Below, piece by piece: positions 1 to 8,883 of a stretch of DNA of 64,000 bases. Every line of letters begins with the position of its first letter. Position 1 is the stretch's first letter. The stretch comes from Chamaelirium japonicum (Eukaryota; Streptophyta; Magnoliopsida; Liliales; Melanthiaceae). Below the pieces are notes generated by a model. It was not told where the DNA came from. It saw nothing but the letters and a program-made list of their open reading frames with translations, and searched no databases. The position numbers and the translations under genes are program-made. The stretch is taken from the NCBI GenBank assembly GCA_947650365.1, contig CANTAL010000103.1, positions 868,001-932,000 on the forward strand, written 5' to 3'.

Positions 1-2
1 AA

Positions 3-80
3 GAGGCCCGCACCCTCCTAGCAATTACCGCCCGCTACGAGCGAGCTACTGGGGAGCCCGCTGGGGGCCTCCTCGCTTAA
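3..80 (+). pseudogene. Possible end of the upstream polyprotein in another frame
   Basis: Frame 3 is open from the window edge to a TAA at 78-80 and reads EARTLLAITARYERA and onward. The reverse transcriptase frame (frame 1) has a TAG at 19-21, so the two frames overlap here. This may be the tail of the protease/linker region separated from RT by a frameshift, or chance. I recognise no domain in it. Confidence 0.25.
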
Positions 81-828
81 GTCCCCTACTCCACCCCCGG
101 GTGGGAGCGGTGTGGATCTTAAGTTGGAGGAGGAAGGTCACCCGACAACCCCCAAGAGAGGAAGTTTTCCAGTTGCCGAACCACTTCAAGAGGTCGACAT
201 TGGCGGCAGAGAAGGGCCAAGAGTTGTTAGCCTCGGGACCTCGCTAACCAAGGGCGAGGTCCTGGCCATAACCAACTTGCTCAGGGAATACCGTGATGTA
301 TTCGCCTGGAGCTTCGCGGACATGCCAGGGATTGACCCAGAGGTCGCCTGTCATCGTCTGCACACCATGAAAGAGTTCCCGCCGGTCAAGCAGAAAGCTC
401 GGCACATACCTGCTGCGAAGTCCGTTGCAGTGGCGGCGGAGATAGACAAGCTAGAGCGAGCTGGCTTCATACGCGAGGCGCACTTCCCCGAGTGGATCTC
501 CAATATCGTGGCGGTGCCCAAGAAGAGCGGAGCAGTCAGAGTGTGCATTGACTTCTCCGACCTCAATAAGGCATGCCCGAAGGACGGTTTCCCTCTTCCG
601 AGAATAGGCGCGCTGGTCGACGCAGCTGTCGGGTTCCAGGCCCTGTCCTTCATGGATGGATATTCTGGGTATAACCAGATACCTCTCCACGCCGACGATC
701 AGGAGAAGACCGCCTTCTACTCTGGAGCGGGCTACCAGAAGCTATACTGCTATCGAGTGATGCCTTTTGGACTTAAGAACGCTGGAGCGACCTACCAAAG
801 GTTAGTCACTCAGATGTTTAAGGGCTAG
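22..828 (+). pseudogene. pol: Pol: reverse transcriptase, N-terminal part, ends at premature TAG
   Basis: This is the linker and the fingers/palm of a Ty3/gypsy reverse transcriptase, which would copy element RNA into DNA in cytoplasmic particles. Frame 1 is open from 22 to the TAG at 826-828. There is no credible start, because the protein is part of a longer polyprotein. Visible family motifs are the entry region EYRDVFAWSFADMPGI (about 286-333), KLERAGFIREA, VRVCIDFSDLNKACPKD, and FMDGYSGYNQI, which carries the first catalytic Asp at 655-657. PFGLKNAGATYQR follows. The frame then breaks at TAG, seven codons before the YVDD box, where relatives usually have a polar residue such as Gln; CAG to TAG would be one C-to-T change. 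Readthrough cannot be excluded, but no flanking signal suggests it. Confidence 0.92.
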
Positions 829-1405
829 ATCGGCAGAAATGTCGAAGTTTATGTAGACGACCTCCTGGTGAAGAGTCGGGAGCAAGAGGGGCATGTTGCC
901 GATCTTCGTGAAACCTTCGAAATACTGAGAAAGTACCAAATGAGGCTAAACCCGGCGAAGTGCGCATTCGGGGTGACTTCTGGGAAATTCCTCGGGTACC
1001 TGGTCACCCACAGGGGGATCGAGGCCGACCCTGGGCAAATCCGAGCACTTGTCGAAATGCCAGCACCAAGAACCCGGCAGGAGGTCCAAAGGTTGAGCGG
1101 GCGAATTGCCACGCTAAATCGGTTCATCTCCAAATCCTTAGACAATTGCCGACCTTTCTTCGAGCTACTACGAAAAGGGGCGAGCATTTGTTGGGATAAA
1201 GAGTACGAACGCGCTTTTCAGAAGATCAAGGACTATCTGGCGAGCCACCCAATCCTAGCGGTACCCAAAGATGGCGCCGAGCTTGGTGTATATCTCGCGG
1301 TCACCGAGAATGCGGTGAGCGGGATCCTTGTTGTGGAAGAAGCAAAGGTGGAACGGCCTGTCTACTTTGTAAGCCACACAATGCATCCCGCCGAGCTCCG
1401 GTATC
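829..1405 (+). pseudogene. pol: Pol: reverse transcriptase C-terminal part with YVDD and start of the first RNase H
   Basis: The same frame as the upstream fragment continues after the TAG with IGRNVEVYVDDLLVKS. The YVDD active-site box is at 850-861 and holds the other two catalytic Asp residues. Next are the thumb region (FLGYLVTHRGIEADPGQIRAL) and the connection to the ordinary gypsy RNase H (LGVYLAVTENAVSGILVVEE, then RPVYFVSHTM). The frame breaks after RY at 1399-1404. Relatives have three residues between RY and the conserved EK; here one base (1405) separates them before EK resumes in frame 2 at 1406. This suggests an 8-nt loss. Frame 1 itself runs on to 1476 without homology. The GTG at 868 is an internal valine, not a start. 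Confidence 0.92.
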
Positions 1406-3475
1406 GAGAAGGTCGCATTGGCCTTGGTCCTTACCGCGAGAAAGCTCCACCCTTACTTCTCGGCGCACACCGTTAAAGTCATCACAGAGCACCCTCTGAA
1501 GAGCGTGCTCTCTAGACCCTCGGTAGCCGGCAGGCTCTATCGATGGTCAGCTGAGCTCGCCGCCTATGGTTTGGAGTATGTCCCTCGAGTTACTGTCAAA
1601 GGGCAGGCTCTCGCCGATTTCTTGGCGGACTTCCCCATAGAAGAACCGGTCCAGTACCAGGAGGATGAGCCAACTGAGGCACACCCTGGGAAGGTGAGGT
1701 TCTTGGACAACCAAGGCGAGCTTCCTCCAACTAAGCGTTCAGAGGTGGCGGGCTGGGAATTATTCGTCGATGGATCCTCCAACGCTTTGGGGGCTGGGAT
1801 CGGGGTTGCATTGATCGCCCAGTCGGTACTTCTGGAGAAATCAGTCCGGCTGGATTTCACCGCTACCAACAATGAGGCGGAATATGAGGCGCTGCTGGCT
1901 GGTCTGAAGCTCGCTCAAGAGGTAGGCGCCAAACGCTTGAAGGTCTTTAGTGATTCCCAGCTAGTTATTTGCCAAATCAATGGGGAGTACGCCTCCCGGG
2001 ATGCACGAATGGCGGGCTATGTGGATCTGGTGAAGCGCAAGGCCGCGGAGTTCGAAAAGATCTCCTTCGAGCAAATTCCACGAGCCGATAATAGGCGAGC
2101 TGATGCTTTGGCAAACACCGCCTCCCTGCTGGGCACATCAGAAGCTCGCCAGATTCTCATCGAGGTCCAAAATCAGTCTCGGCTCCAGCTGACGGAGCCC
2201 GCTGTTAACCAAGTTTCCGCCGACGTTCCACCCTGCGGGTGGACCGCCCCCATTCTTCGTTCTCTCCAGAAGGGCGAGCTTCCAGAGGGTAGAGAGGAAG
2301 CCCGGCGAGTGGAGAAATGCGCTGGCCGCTATCTCATTCGCTGGGACCGCCTTTTTCGAAGATCTTTTGGCAGGCCAAATCTTCATTGCGTCGAGAGCCC
2401 GGAGACCGAAGAAGTTCTGAATTGCATTCACTCAGGCGAGCTGGGAAACCACGCAGGTGGGCGGTCTCTAGCTGCGAAAGTACGGAGGCAAGGGTACTGG
2501 TGGCCCACTCTGGAACAAGACGCTTTGGAGGTCGCCCAGAGGTGCATCCAATGCCAGAAGCACGCCACGACGAATCACATGCCCGCAGAAGAACTACATC
2601 CTCTGGCGAGCCCCTGGCCTTTCCAGCAATGGGGGTTGGACATTGTGGTACCTTTCCCTGTGTCAGCCCGGCAAAAGAAATTCATCTTAGTAGCTACGGA
2701 CTACTTCACCAAATGGGTGGAAGCGGTCCCGCTAGCTAAGATAGGCGAAAAGCAAGTTAAGGACTTCCTTTGGAAGAATATTTTCTGTCGGTTCGGTCTG
2801 CCTCGGGTGCTTATCACCAACAATGGTCGCCAGTTCGATAATCGCTTGATCAGAAGCTTTTGTGTTGAATATGGAGTCGACCTAAGGTTCTCTTCCCCAA
2901 GGTACCCTCAAAGCAACGGGCGGGCCGAAGCTACGAATCGTGTAATCCTAGACAACCTCAAGAAAAGGTTGGAAGGAAAGAAAGGACTGTGGGAGCAGGA
3001 GCTCGATGGCGTGCTATGGGCTTATCGCACCACTCCACGTCGCTCGACCAACGAATCGCCTTTCAGCCTGACTTACGGGTGTGAAGCTGTGCTACCCGTC
3101 GAGGTCGAGCTGCCCACTGAAAGAAAGCTCGCTGCAGATGAGGTCGATAATGACGCTCTACTCGCCGACTCCCTCGATCAGCTCGAAGAAAGACGAGAGC
3201 GCGCCAATCTACACCTCGCCGGGTACAGACAAGAAATGAAGCGCGCCTACGACAGAAGAGTCCGCCATCGGGCATTCAAAGCCGGGGACATGGTGATGAG
3301 AAAGGTGTTCGCAAACACTCAAGAGCCTAATGCAGGGAAGCTCGCGGTGAACTGGGAAGGCCCCTACATAATACGCGAAGCGCGAGGCCAGGGGGCATAC
3401 CAGTTGATGACCGCTGAAGGCGACCTGTTAGAGCGACCTTGGAATGCTTTGCACCTTCGCAAGTTTTATGCATAA
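1406..3475 (+). pseudogene. pol: Pol: RNase H end, archaeal-type RNase H and integrase
   Basis: Frame 2 resumes pol with EKVALALVLTARKLHPYF, the end of the first RNase H. A second, archaeal-type RNase H follows at about 1750-2130: FVDGSSNALGAG, NNEAEYEALLAGL, FSDSQLVICQINGEY and RADNRRADALANTAS carry the expected four acidic residues. Integrase begins near 2380 with an HHCC zinc finger (His codons 2429 and 2450, Cys codons 2543 and 2552). The core has Asp at 2639-2641 (QWGLDIV), then Asn instead of the second catalytic Asp at 2819-2821 (LITNNGRQFDN), then Glu at 2927-2929 (SNGRAEATN), 35 residues on as in the family. The C-terminal domain ends RPWNALHLRKFYA at TAA 3473-3475 with no chromodomain. 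Integrase would insert cDNA into the host genome; the Asn change should stop catalysis. Confidence 0.93.
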
Positions 3476-3492
3476 GGAGATTTTTTGTAAAC

Positions 3493-3507
3493 TACCTTCT
3501 GAAGGTA
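3493..3507. other. Short perfect inverted repeat after the pol stop
   Basis: TACCTTC and GAAGGTA are separated by one base, 18 bp after the pol stop codon. The loop is too small for a good RNA hairpin, and no function is evident. The rest of 3508-3592 holds nothing I recognise. Confidence 0.4.
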
Positions 3508-3592
3508 TGAATGAACGATGGAGGTTTCAGTAAAGAATTTAACTCGGAAGCTCGGCGCAGCAAGAGCTCGCATGATCTATAAAGTATAGACC

Positions 3593-4010
3593 GACCGGGA
3601 TCCTCAGAGGCAGCCAGTGGGCGACGTTGAGCTTCCCGGGGCAGTCCGCCGTTGTGCGGACTTAAAGCAAGACCGGGATCCTCAGAGGCAGCCAGTAGGT
3701 GACCTTGAGCTTCCCGGGGCAGTCCGCCGTTGTGCGGACTTAAAGCAAGACCGGGATCCTCAGAGGCAGCCAGTAGGCGACCTTGAGCTTCCCGGGGCAG
3801 TCCGCCGTTGTGCGGACTTAAAGCAAGACCGGGATCCTCAGAGGTAGCCAGTGGGCGACCTTGAGATTCCCGGGGCAGTCCGCCGTTGTGCGGACTTAAA
3901 GCAAGACCAGGATCCTCAGAGGCAGCCAGTGGGCGACCTTGAGATTCCTGGGGAAGTCTGCTGCCTAGTGGACTCTAAACTTAACCGGGATCCTTTGCGT
4001 TCACCTGCCA
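3593..4010 (+). repeat. 78-bp tandem repeat, five copies, in the element's 3' untranslated region
   Basis: Copies start at 3593, 3671, 3749, 3827 and 3905, each exactly 78 bp apart. A decayed sixth start at 3983 fades out by about 4010. Each unit begins GACCGGGATCCTCAGAGG and contains the inverted repeat AGTCCGC-CGTTGT-GCGGACT, a 7-bp stem with a 6-nt loop; in the fifth copy this stem is degraded. Because 78 is a multiple of three, open frames with a 26-residue period arise (about 3617-4093), but nothing suggests they are translated. Tandem repeats in this position are known from Tat-clade elements such as Ogre. Confidence 0.95.
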
Positions 4011-4140
4011 TGAACGGAAGCATCCTGGCGTGGGCATACCCCTCAAAGGGCAAGCCCGCTGAACAGGATCATCGAGGGAAATTAACCGAGTAGGGGGCAG
4101 CTAGCACTTATTAGCTTCCTTTAAAAATAAAAATGGTTTA

Positions 4141-4207
4141 AGTCTCTGAGTGTAGGGAAGTTTTTAGTCGTTTTGGTTTGCTTATCGTTTTTCCGGGCTC
4201 AGAGACT
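4141..4207. other. 10-bp perfect inverted repeat with 47-bp loop
   Basis: AGTCTCTGAG at 4141-4150 is matched exactly by CTCAGAGACT at 4198-4207. It could form a stem-loop in RNA of either strand. Its position between convergent transcripts may relate to 3'-end formation; that is a guess. Confidence 0.55.
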
Positions 4208-4394
4208 ACATTGAGGTTTAGCGAGCATGCTGAGTTTTTCATTTGCATGTGTTTTAAAATAAAATGTTGAATCGAATTAGCTGCCTCGCCCGGGGTACCA
4301 CTCTCGAGATCGCTGCTAAACTCCTAAAGCGGGCTCATGAGCAACACAGAGAAGGGAAAAGAAACATGGAAAGATAAGAAACAGGCGGACTCAA

Positions 4395-4450
4395 AAAGTA
4401 TTCATTTCATTCATTGTTTGAAGATTACAATAAGATTACAAAGAAATATA
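4395..4450 (-). terminator. Putative plant-type polyadenylation region of the antisense gene
   Basis: Downstream of the TAG at 4455-4453, the minus strand reads TTTGTAATCTTATTGTAATC and then AATGAATGAAATGAATA. Two TTGTAA-like far-upstream elements followed by AATAAA-like A-rich sequence are typical of plant mRNA 3' ends. This is compositional evidence only. Confidence 0.4.
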
Positions 4451-5004
4451 GCCTAGGCGGGGCCCGCGCCAGCGCCCTCGTCGTCGCCGCCGCGCTTCCT
4501 CTTTTTTGACCTTTCGGTCTTATATTTCTCAATGGCGTCCAGCGCGCCCTTCTTGAAAAGCTCGCCCAGCTGCGACTGGAGACGCTCTCGCTGGGAGTTG
4601 AGGTCGCGAAGATGTGCCGCCTTCAGCGCTGCGATCTCGTCCCGGGAGGCCGCCACCTGGCTGCGGAGCTCGAGGATCTCTTTCTGGGTGGCCTCTTTGG
4701 CTTTGGTCGCCTCTTGTAGGTCCGAGAGGGCGCGGGCATGGGCGTCCTTGACCGAGGCTAGCCCCGTGGTGAGAGTGGCAGCCCGCTGGCGTAGTTGGGC
4801 AACCTCTGTATCAACAGAGGCGGCCTGCTGGCGCAGCCGGTCCACCTCAGCTCGGAGCTCGCTGGATCGGTCCGCCTGGTGAAGCTGATGGATGTGCTCG
4901 TCTACTCTCCTCTCCGAGCTATGGAGAGTGTCATCGTAGAGAGCAACTGTGTCCCCCGCAACGCCAGCGACCTCATCGGCGAGGGCCCGGCTGACCCGCT
5001 CCAC

Positions 5005-5093
5005 CTACGCCAAGGTGAAACAGTTAAGAGAAAATCTTAGGAGAAATTTAGAACAGTAGGATTTAAGGCGGAAAGGTGTGAAGATAATCTTAC
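5005..5093 (-). other. Intron of the antisense gene, 89 nt, GT-AG
   Basis: On the minus strand exon 1 ends ...CTCCTCGAG and the intron begins GTAAGATTATC at 5093. It ends CCTTGGCGTAG at 5005, followed by GTGGAGCGGGTC of exon 2. Both exon edges are phase 0 and the frames join. The intron is T-rich and much poorer in GC than its GC-rich exons, 89 nt is a normal plant intron size, and CTTAAC about 25 nt before the acceptor could serve as branch point. Without splicing the frame would meet stops here, for example TAA within CCTTAAATC. Confidence 0.82.
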
Positions 5094-5439
5094 CTCGAGG
5101 AGCCGGTTGATAAGGGCGATGTAGGGAGTCCGGGCGAAAATATTGCGCCCCAGGATTTCCCGCGTGAAGTAGGGGACGCGCTCGGGGTCGCCTGAGGAGG
5201 AGCCCGCCAGGCTCACCTCGGTTAGGGCAGCCGAGGAAGGCGCATCGACGGTAGTAGCGGCGGGCTCGCCCCCTTAAGCGCCGGCACCCCCTTCCTTGGT
5301 AAGGGGAGGCACGGCGGCTCCCCCTTGCCCGAGCAAGTCGGGGTCCGAGGCTTCCGAGCTGGAGCTCGGAAGGTCGTCCAGGATGGCCCCCAGGTCCGGA
5401 GACCAGTAAACCAACCCGTCCAGCTCCGGGAGGGGAGGA

Positions 5440-5990
5440 GCCTCGAGAGCAGAGGGCGCGCTGGCAGTAGAGGGCGCAAGCGTGCTGGCAGTAGCAGGCG
5501 CGGGCGCGAGTGCAGTCGCGGGCGCACTAGAAGCGGCCGGCGCGGGGTCGGGTGCAAGCGCGCTGGCGGCAGCAGGCGCGGGCGCAGGTGCAGTTGCGGG
5601 CACGCTGGAAACGGCCGGCGCGGGCTTGGGCACGGGCGCGCTGGGAGCCATAGGCGCGGGTGTGGGCGCGGGCGCACTAGGGTCAGCAGGCACGGGCGCG
5701 GGCGCGCTGGCAACAAAGGGCGCAGGCGCGCTGGGGGCAGTAGGCGCGGGCTCGGGCGCAGGCACGCTGGGGGCAGTAGGCGCGGGCTCGGGCGCAGGCG
5801 CGCTGGGGGCAGTTGGCGTGGGCTCGGGCAAGGGCGCGGGCGCGCTGGCAGCAGCAGGCGCGGGCGTGGGCGCACTGAGAACGACAGGCGCAGGCGCAGG
5901 CGCGGGCGTGATGGGTGCAGGCGCGGCCGGTGGTGGTTTCGCGCTCAGAACAGGCGGAAGGGTTGAGCTCGGCGGAGCCAGTCCCTCGAA
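5440..5990 (-). repeat. Pro/Ala-rich coding minisatellite inside the antisense gene
   Basis: The minus strand encodes dozens of AP, PAPAP and TAPSAPAPEP repeats with little else. At DNA level it is an imperfect GC-rich tandem repeat; one well-preserved unit of about 42 bp (core GCGCTGGGGGCAGTAGGCGC on the + strand) occurs three times at about 5727-5815. It probably forms an unstructured linker between the N-terminal domain and the coiled coil. Long opposite-strand frames here are by-products of the composition. Confidence 0.8.
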
Positions 5991-7573
5991 GGGCGGGGGA
6001 GGCCCCGCAGTTGCAGTCGCGGGCTCATCTTCCGAAGCCCGCTCCTCGCCGTCTGAGCTGGAGGTCGCGCTGAGATCATCGGCTGATCCCAAGCCTGCCT
6101 CCGCGAGGGCGGCCTTCCTCCGCTCCTCGAGGACCTGTTGGAAGGCTTCGCGAGCCTCCCGAACAGTGTTGTCCTCTCCCGACGGGCGGGCTGAGGAAGG
6201 CTTCTTCTTCATCTTCTTCCGCGAGGCGCCCTCCTCTGGATTCATCATCGCAACAAACAAAGTTTTAGTCAGGTCACTTGGGAATCCGCGCATCAGCACT
6301 TCAGCCATTGGGGACTCCACTTCCGCCATGCTGAGAAGAAGCTCGATGCGCGGATCCTCGGGCTCGACGAAGGAAATGCGACGTCACCGAGGCTCCGGGA
6401 CTGGGGCCCTCGGAGAAATGACAGAAAGGGTGGTCGCCTGACCTGGGGCTGCTTCGCGGGCTGGTGGCGGCGGTGGCGTGACATCCTCCTCGTGGAGAAT
6501 CTCGAGGGTGTCCTTGTCGGTGACCTGAATGGGGGAAGCTCGCTTCTTCCCCTTCTTCGCCGAGGTCCCCGCAGCGGAGGTCGCGGGAGTCGCCGTGGAG
6601 GTCGCGGCGGCGCGCCGGGAGACCGCGACCTTCTTCCACATCACCTTCTACCGGGTGGAGATGGTTCCGGTCCGGAGATCCTTCCAGAGGAAGAAAAAGT
6701 CCGGCGGGAGGACTTTCTCGAGGGTTCGACCCCCGAGGAAGTCCAGAATCGCCTCGTCGATCGATCTCTCGCGGGCTGCAGCGAGGTACTTCTTCCCCTT
6801 CGCCCGATATTCCGCGATCTCCTTGAAGACAGGGAGAGGCGGTCTGCCGGGAAGAGAGGGGACGCCGGCTCGAGGACCTCGCCACTCGCCGTCGATCATG
6901 AACGGGTACGCTTTCCAGTACCGGTCCTTGTTCTCAACGGCGGCGAACGGAAGCACCTCGCCGGAGCGGCCCGTGAGGTAGAACTGACCACAGTCTACCT
7001 CGTTGAAGACGGGTCCCGGTTTGAGGAACCACTTCTTCAGGAGGTAGGCTAGGGGGATCCTCACGTTTAGGGCTTCCTCGATGCGAGCAAGCCCATAGAG
7101 GATCCCCCACGAGTTTCCCGAAAGCTGGGCGGGGCATAAGCCCGCCAGTTCCAGGAGCTCGCTGGCCAGATGGTTCAGGGGCAGCCGGAGCCCTGACCAT
7201 ATCTGCCCCACGGAGACCGCGGTCCCCGAGAGCGGCCTCCTGGAGCTCGGAAGAGGAAGAATGGCGAGCTCTTGGGGAATGCCCACCGCGGTTCGCAGAC
7301 TGTCGGGGATGGGCGCACCCCCGATATCATTGAACCAAACGACGGCGGGCTCCTTCGGAGGTGCCTCTTCCCCTGAGCCCGGAACACGCACCGAAAGGGG
7401 AGCGACATTGAGAGGCTCCTCTCTGGAGGGCGCAGCGGCAGCAACAGCGGAAGAAGAAGCGGTAGCAAAAGCCATGAGATCGAAAGGGCGCTAGCGAGCT
7501 GCGAGTTGAGAAAGCTATGGGAGAAGGGAGAGCTGTTTTCACGCAGCGGTAAAAAATCGCCCCTCGTCCCCTA

Positions 7574-7579
7574 CTTATA
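7574..7579 (-). promoter_or_regulatory. TATA box of the antisense gene
   Basis: The minus strand reads GCCTATAAGTAGGGGACG here, a good plant TATA box. Transcription would start near 7545, leaving a 5' leader of about 70 nt before the ATG at 7475. The element's antisense gene therefore seems to have its own promoter, separate from the LTR. Confidence 0.7.
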
Positions 7580-7886
7580 GGCAAGTGAGAGGCAGGTGAA
7601 TCGGGCCGCAGTTAATACTCGAGCGCGCCCAACGAGGTGACACGCCGACGGTTGAAGCGACAGCTCGCCGTTCTCCAATCAGGCAGTGCTATGTGGGCCA
7701 CGCGTGGAAAAAGCTACGCCGGTGCCGACACTATCATTTACTGACAAGAGAGGAACAAATGATGAGGAGACACGTGTCTCATGCCGATCGGGATCTCATG
7801 ATGAGATTCATTGTATCAATATCGAGCCTCGTGCCGCATTTAAGATGAAGCGACCGTTGGAGATTTGGAGCGATACCCCAGCCACA
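7580..7886. promoter_or_regulatory. Upstream region of the antisense gene with two ACGT/CGCG palindromes
   Basis: No coding frame is credible here. Two perfect palindromes stand out: CCACGCGTGG at 7698-7707 and GAGACACGTGTCTC at 7767-7780. The second contains a CACGTG G-box, the binding core of plant bZIP and bHLH factors. The first contains CGCG in a CAMTA-like context. They lie about 120 and 190 bp upstream of the antisense TATA box, where promoter elements are expected. Factor binding is inference. Confidence 0.5.
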
Positions 7887-8530
7887 AGATCGCTCACGGC
7901 TGGTGCCCGCAGCTCGCCCGACGCAGACCCTGACCGCGGGTGGCAAGCTCACACCGGAAGGAGATCGCTCGTGGCTGACGCTCCCGGCCCGCCCAGCGTT
8001 TGTGAAATACTGGGAGTCAAAGCTCTCGACGCAGATCACTCACGGCTGGTGCCCGCAGCTCGCCCGACGCAGACCCTGACCGCGTGTGGCAAACTCGCAC
8101 CGGAAGGAGATCGCTCGTGGCTGACGCTCCCGGCCCGCCCAGCGTTTGTGAAATACTGGGAGTCAAAGCTCTCGACGCAGATCGCTCACGACTGGTGCCC
8201 GCAGCTCGCCCGACGTAGACCCTGACCGCGTGTGGCAAGCTCGCACCGGAAGGAGATCGCTCATGGCTGACGCTCCCGGCCCGCCCAGCGTTTGTGAAAT
8301 ACTGGGAGTCAAAGCTCTCGACGCAGATCGCTCACGGCTGGTGCCCGCAGCTCGCCCGACGCAGACCCTGACCGCGTGTGGCAAGCTCGCACCGGAAGGA
8401 GATCGCTCGTGGCTGACGCTCCCGGCCCGCCCAACGTTTGTGAAATACTGACAGTCAAAGCTCTCGGCGCAGACCGACCATGCCAGATGCCGGCAGCCCA
8501 CCAGACGGAGGTCGCCAATGACTGGTACTC
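7887..8530 (+). repeat. 146-bp tandem repeat, four copies plus a decayed fifth
   Basis: AGATCGCTCACGGCTGGTGC or a close variant starts at 7887, 8033, 8179 and 8325, each exactly 146 bp apart, and a diverged copy starts at 8471. Copies 2-4 are nearly identical. Within each unit the first about 75 bp and last about 71 bp are related (AGATCGCTCACGGCTG at the start, AGATCGCTCGTGGCTG at offset 75), so the 146-bp unit looks like a dimer. The repeat lies between the antisense promoter and the polypurine tract. Open frames across it on both strands follow from its periodicity and GC content. Confidence 0.95.
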
Positions 8531-8596
8531 CCAATCCTGCCGTCATATGCAACAAGACTCCTGAGCAAGCGTCAAAGTCTCCTTGGTCGCTCCCTC

Positions 8597-8605
8597 AGGA
8601 GGGGG
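8597..8605 (+). other. Polypurine tract (plus-strand DNA primer site)
   Basis: AGGAGGGGG is followed by TAA and then the TG of the LTR at 8609. A purine run immediately before the 3' LTR is where plus-strand synthesis starts in LTR retrotransposons. The stretch 8531-8596 between the tandem array and this tract holds nothing else recognisable. Confidence 0.8.
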
Positions 8606-8633
8606 TAATGTTGGGGGTAGCTGAAACTCGCAC

Positions 8634-8883
8634 GGGAGCTCGCCCTCTCCCCCATGCTCGCCAAATCATCTTGACAGGGAGCGAGATCCAATTTGGGCTG
8701 AAGGGGCCCTAGGCAAAGAGCTCGCCTAGCTCGCTCAGGAGCTCGCCCATGCTCGCACAGGAGCTCGCCCTCTCCCCCGTGCTCACCAAATCACCTTGGC
8801 AGGGAGCGAGATCCACATTGGGCTGAAGGGGCCCTAGGCAAAGAGCTCGCCCATTCTCGCTCAGGAGCTCGCCCATGCTCGCT
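8634..8883 (+). repeat. 125-bp direct duplication in LTR U3
   Basis: The stretch from CTCGCCCTCTCCCCC at about 8640, through CAGGGAGCGAGATCCA and GGGCTGAAGGGGCCCTAGGC, recurs 125 bp later; TTGACAGGGAGC at 8671 matches TTGGCAGGGAGC at 8796. The copies differ at scattered bases. Confidence 0.85.

Larger units (their letters stand above)
4011..4452. other. AT-richer spacer where pol and antisense transcripts converge
   Basis: No coding frame is seen on either strand. The tract is much richer in A+T than its flanks, with runs such as TTTAAAAATAAAAATGG near 4120 and TTTTAAAATAAAATG near 4253. These resemble plant 3'-end (polyadenylation) sequence for the + strand transcript, which is inference. 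The right end (4390-4452) is the 3' flank of the antisense gene. Confidence 0.5.
4453..7475 (-). pseudogene. Antisense gene of a Tat-type retrotransposon (putative gypsy-type transposon domain plus coiled coil), two exons, three stops
   Basis: The ATG is at 7475-7473 (MAFATASSSAVAAAAP). Exon 1 runs to 5094 and exon 2 from 5004 to the TAG at 4455-4453, about 977 codons in all, one frame throughout once the intron is removed. The N-terminal 275 codons match the plant family called putative gypsy type transposon (Pfam Transposase_28): GIPQELAILPLP, SGLRLPLNHLASELLELAGL, AQLSGNSWGILYGLARIEEA and FFLWKDLRTGTIS. A conserved-looking stretch (ISFVEPEDPRIELLLSMAEV) and a Pro/Ala-rich tract follow. Exon 2 is a long coiled coil ending in a basic, nuclear-signal-like SKKRKR. 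Three in-frame stops break it: TAG 6650-6648, TGA 6386-6384 and TAA 5276-5274. Its function in these elements is unknown. A TATA box lies 100 bp upstream of the ATG. Confidence 0.85.

Noticed and set aside
826-828. Programmed readthrough of the TAG within reverse transcriptase
   Set aside because: Readthrough sites in retroelements sit near gag-pol borders, not inside the RT palm. No flanking signal is seen, and other lesions show the copy is decayed.
3617-4093. Two adjacent + strand frames encoding a 26-residue repeat (GDLELPGAVRRCADLKQDRD)
   Set aside because: They follow from a 78-bp tandem repeat whose length is a multiple of three. There is no start context, and a stop separates them.
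5325-6441. Long + strand frames rich in Gly/Ala/Arg opposite the antisense gene
   Set aside because: They mirror the GC-rich Pro/Ala repeat of the minus strand. The minus-strand frame has domain homology, intron and promoter; these do not.
7686-8564. Repetitive frames on both strands across the 146-bp array
   Set aside because: Tandem periodicity and high GC keep several frames open at once. No domain is recognised.
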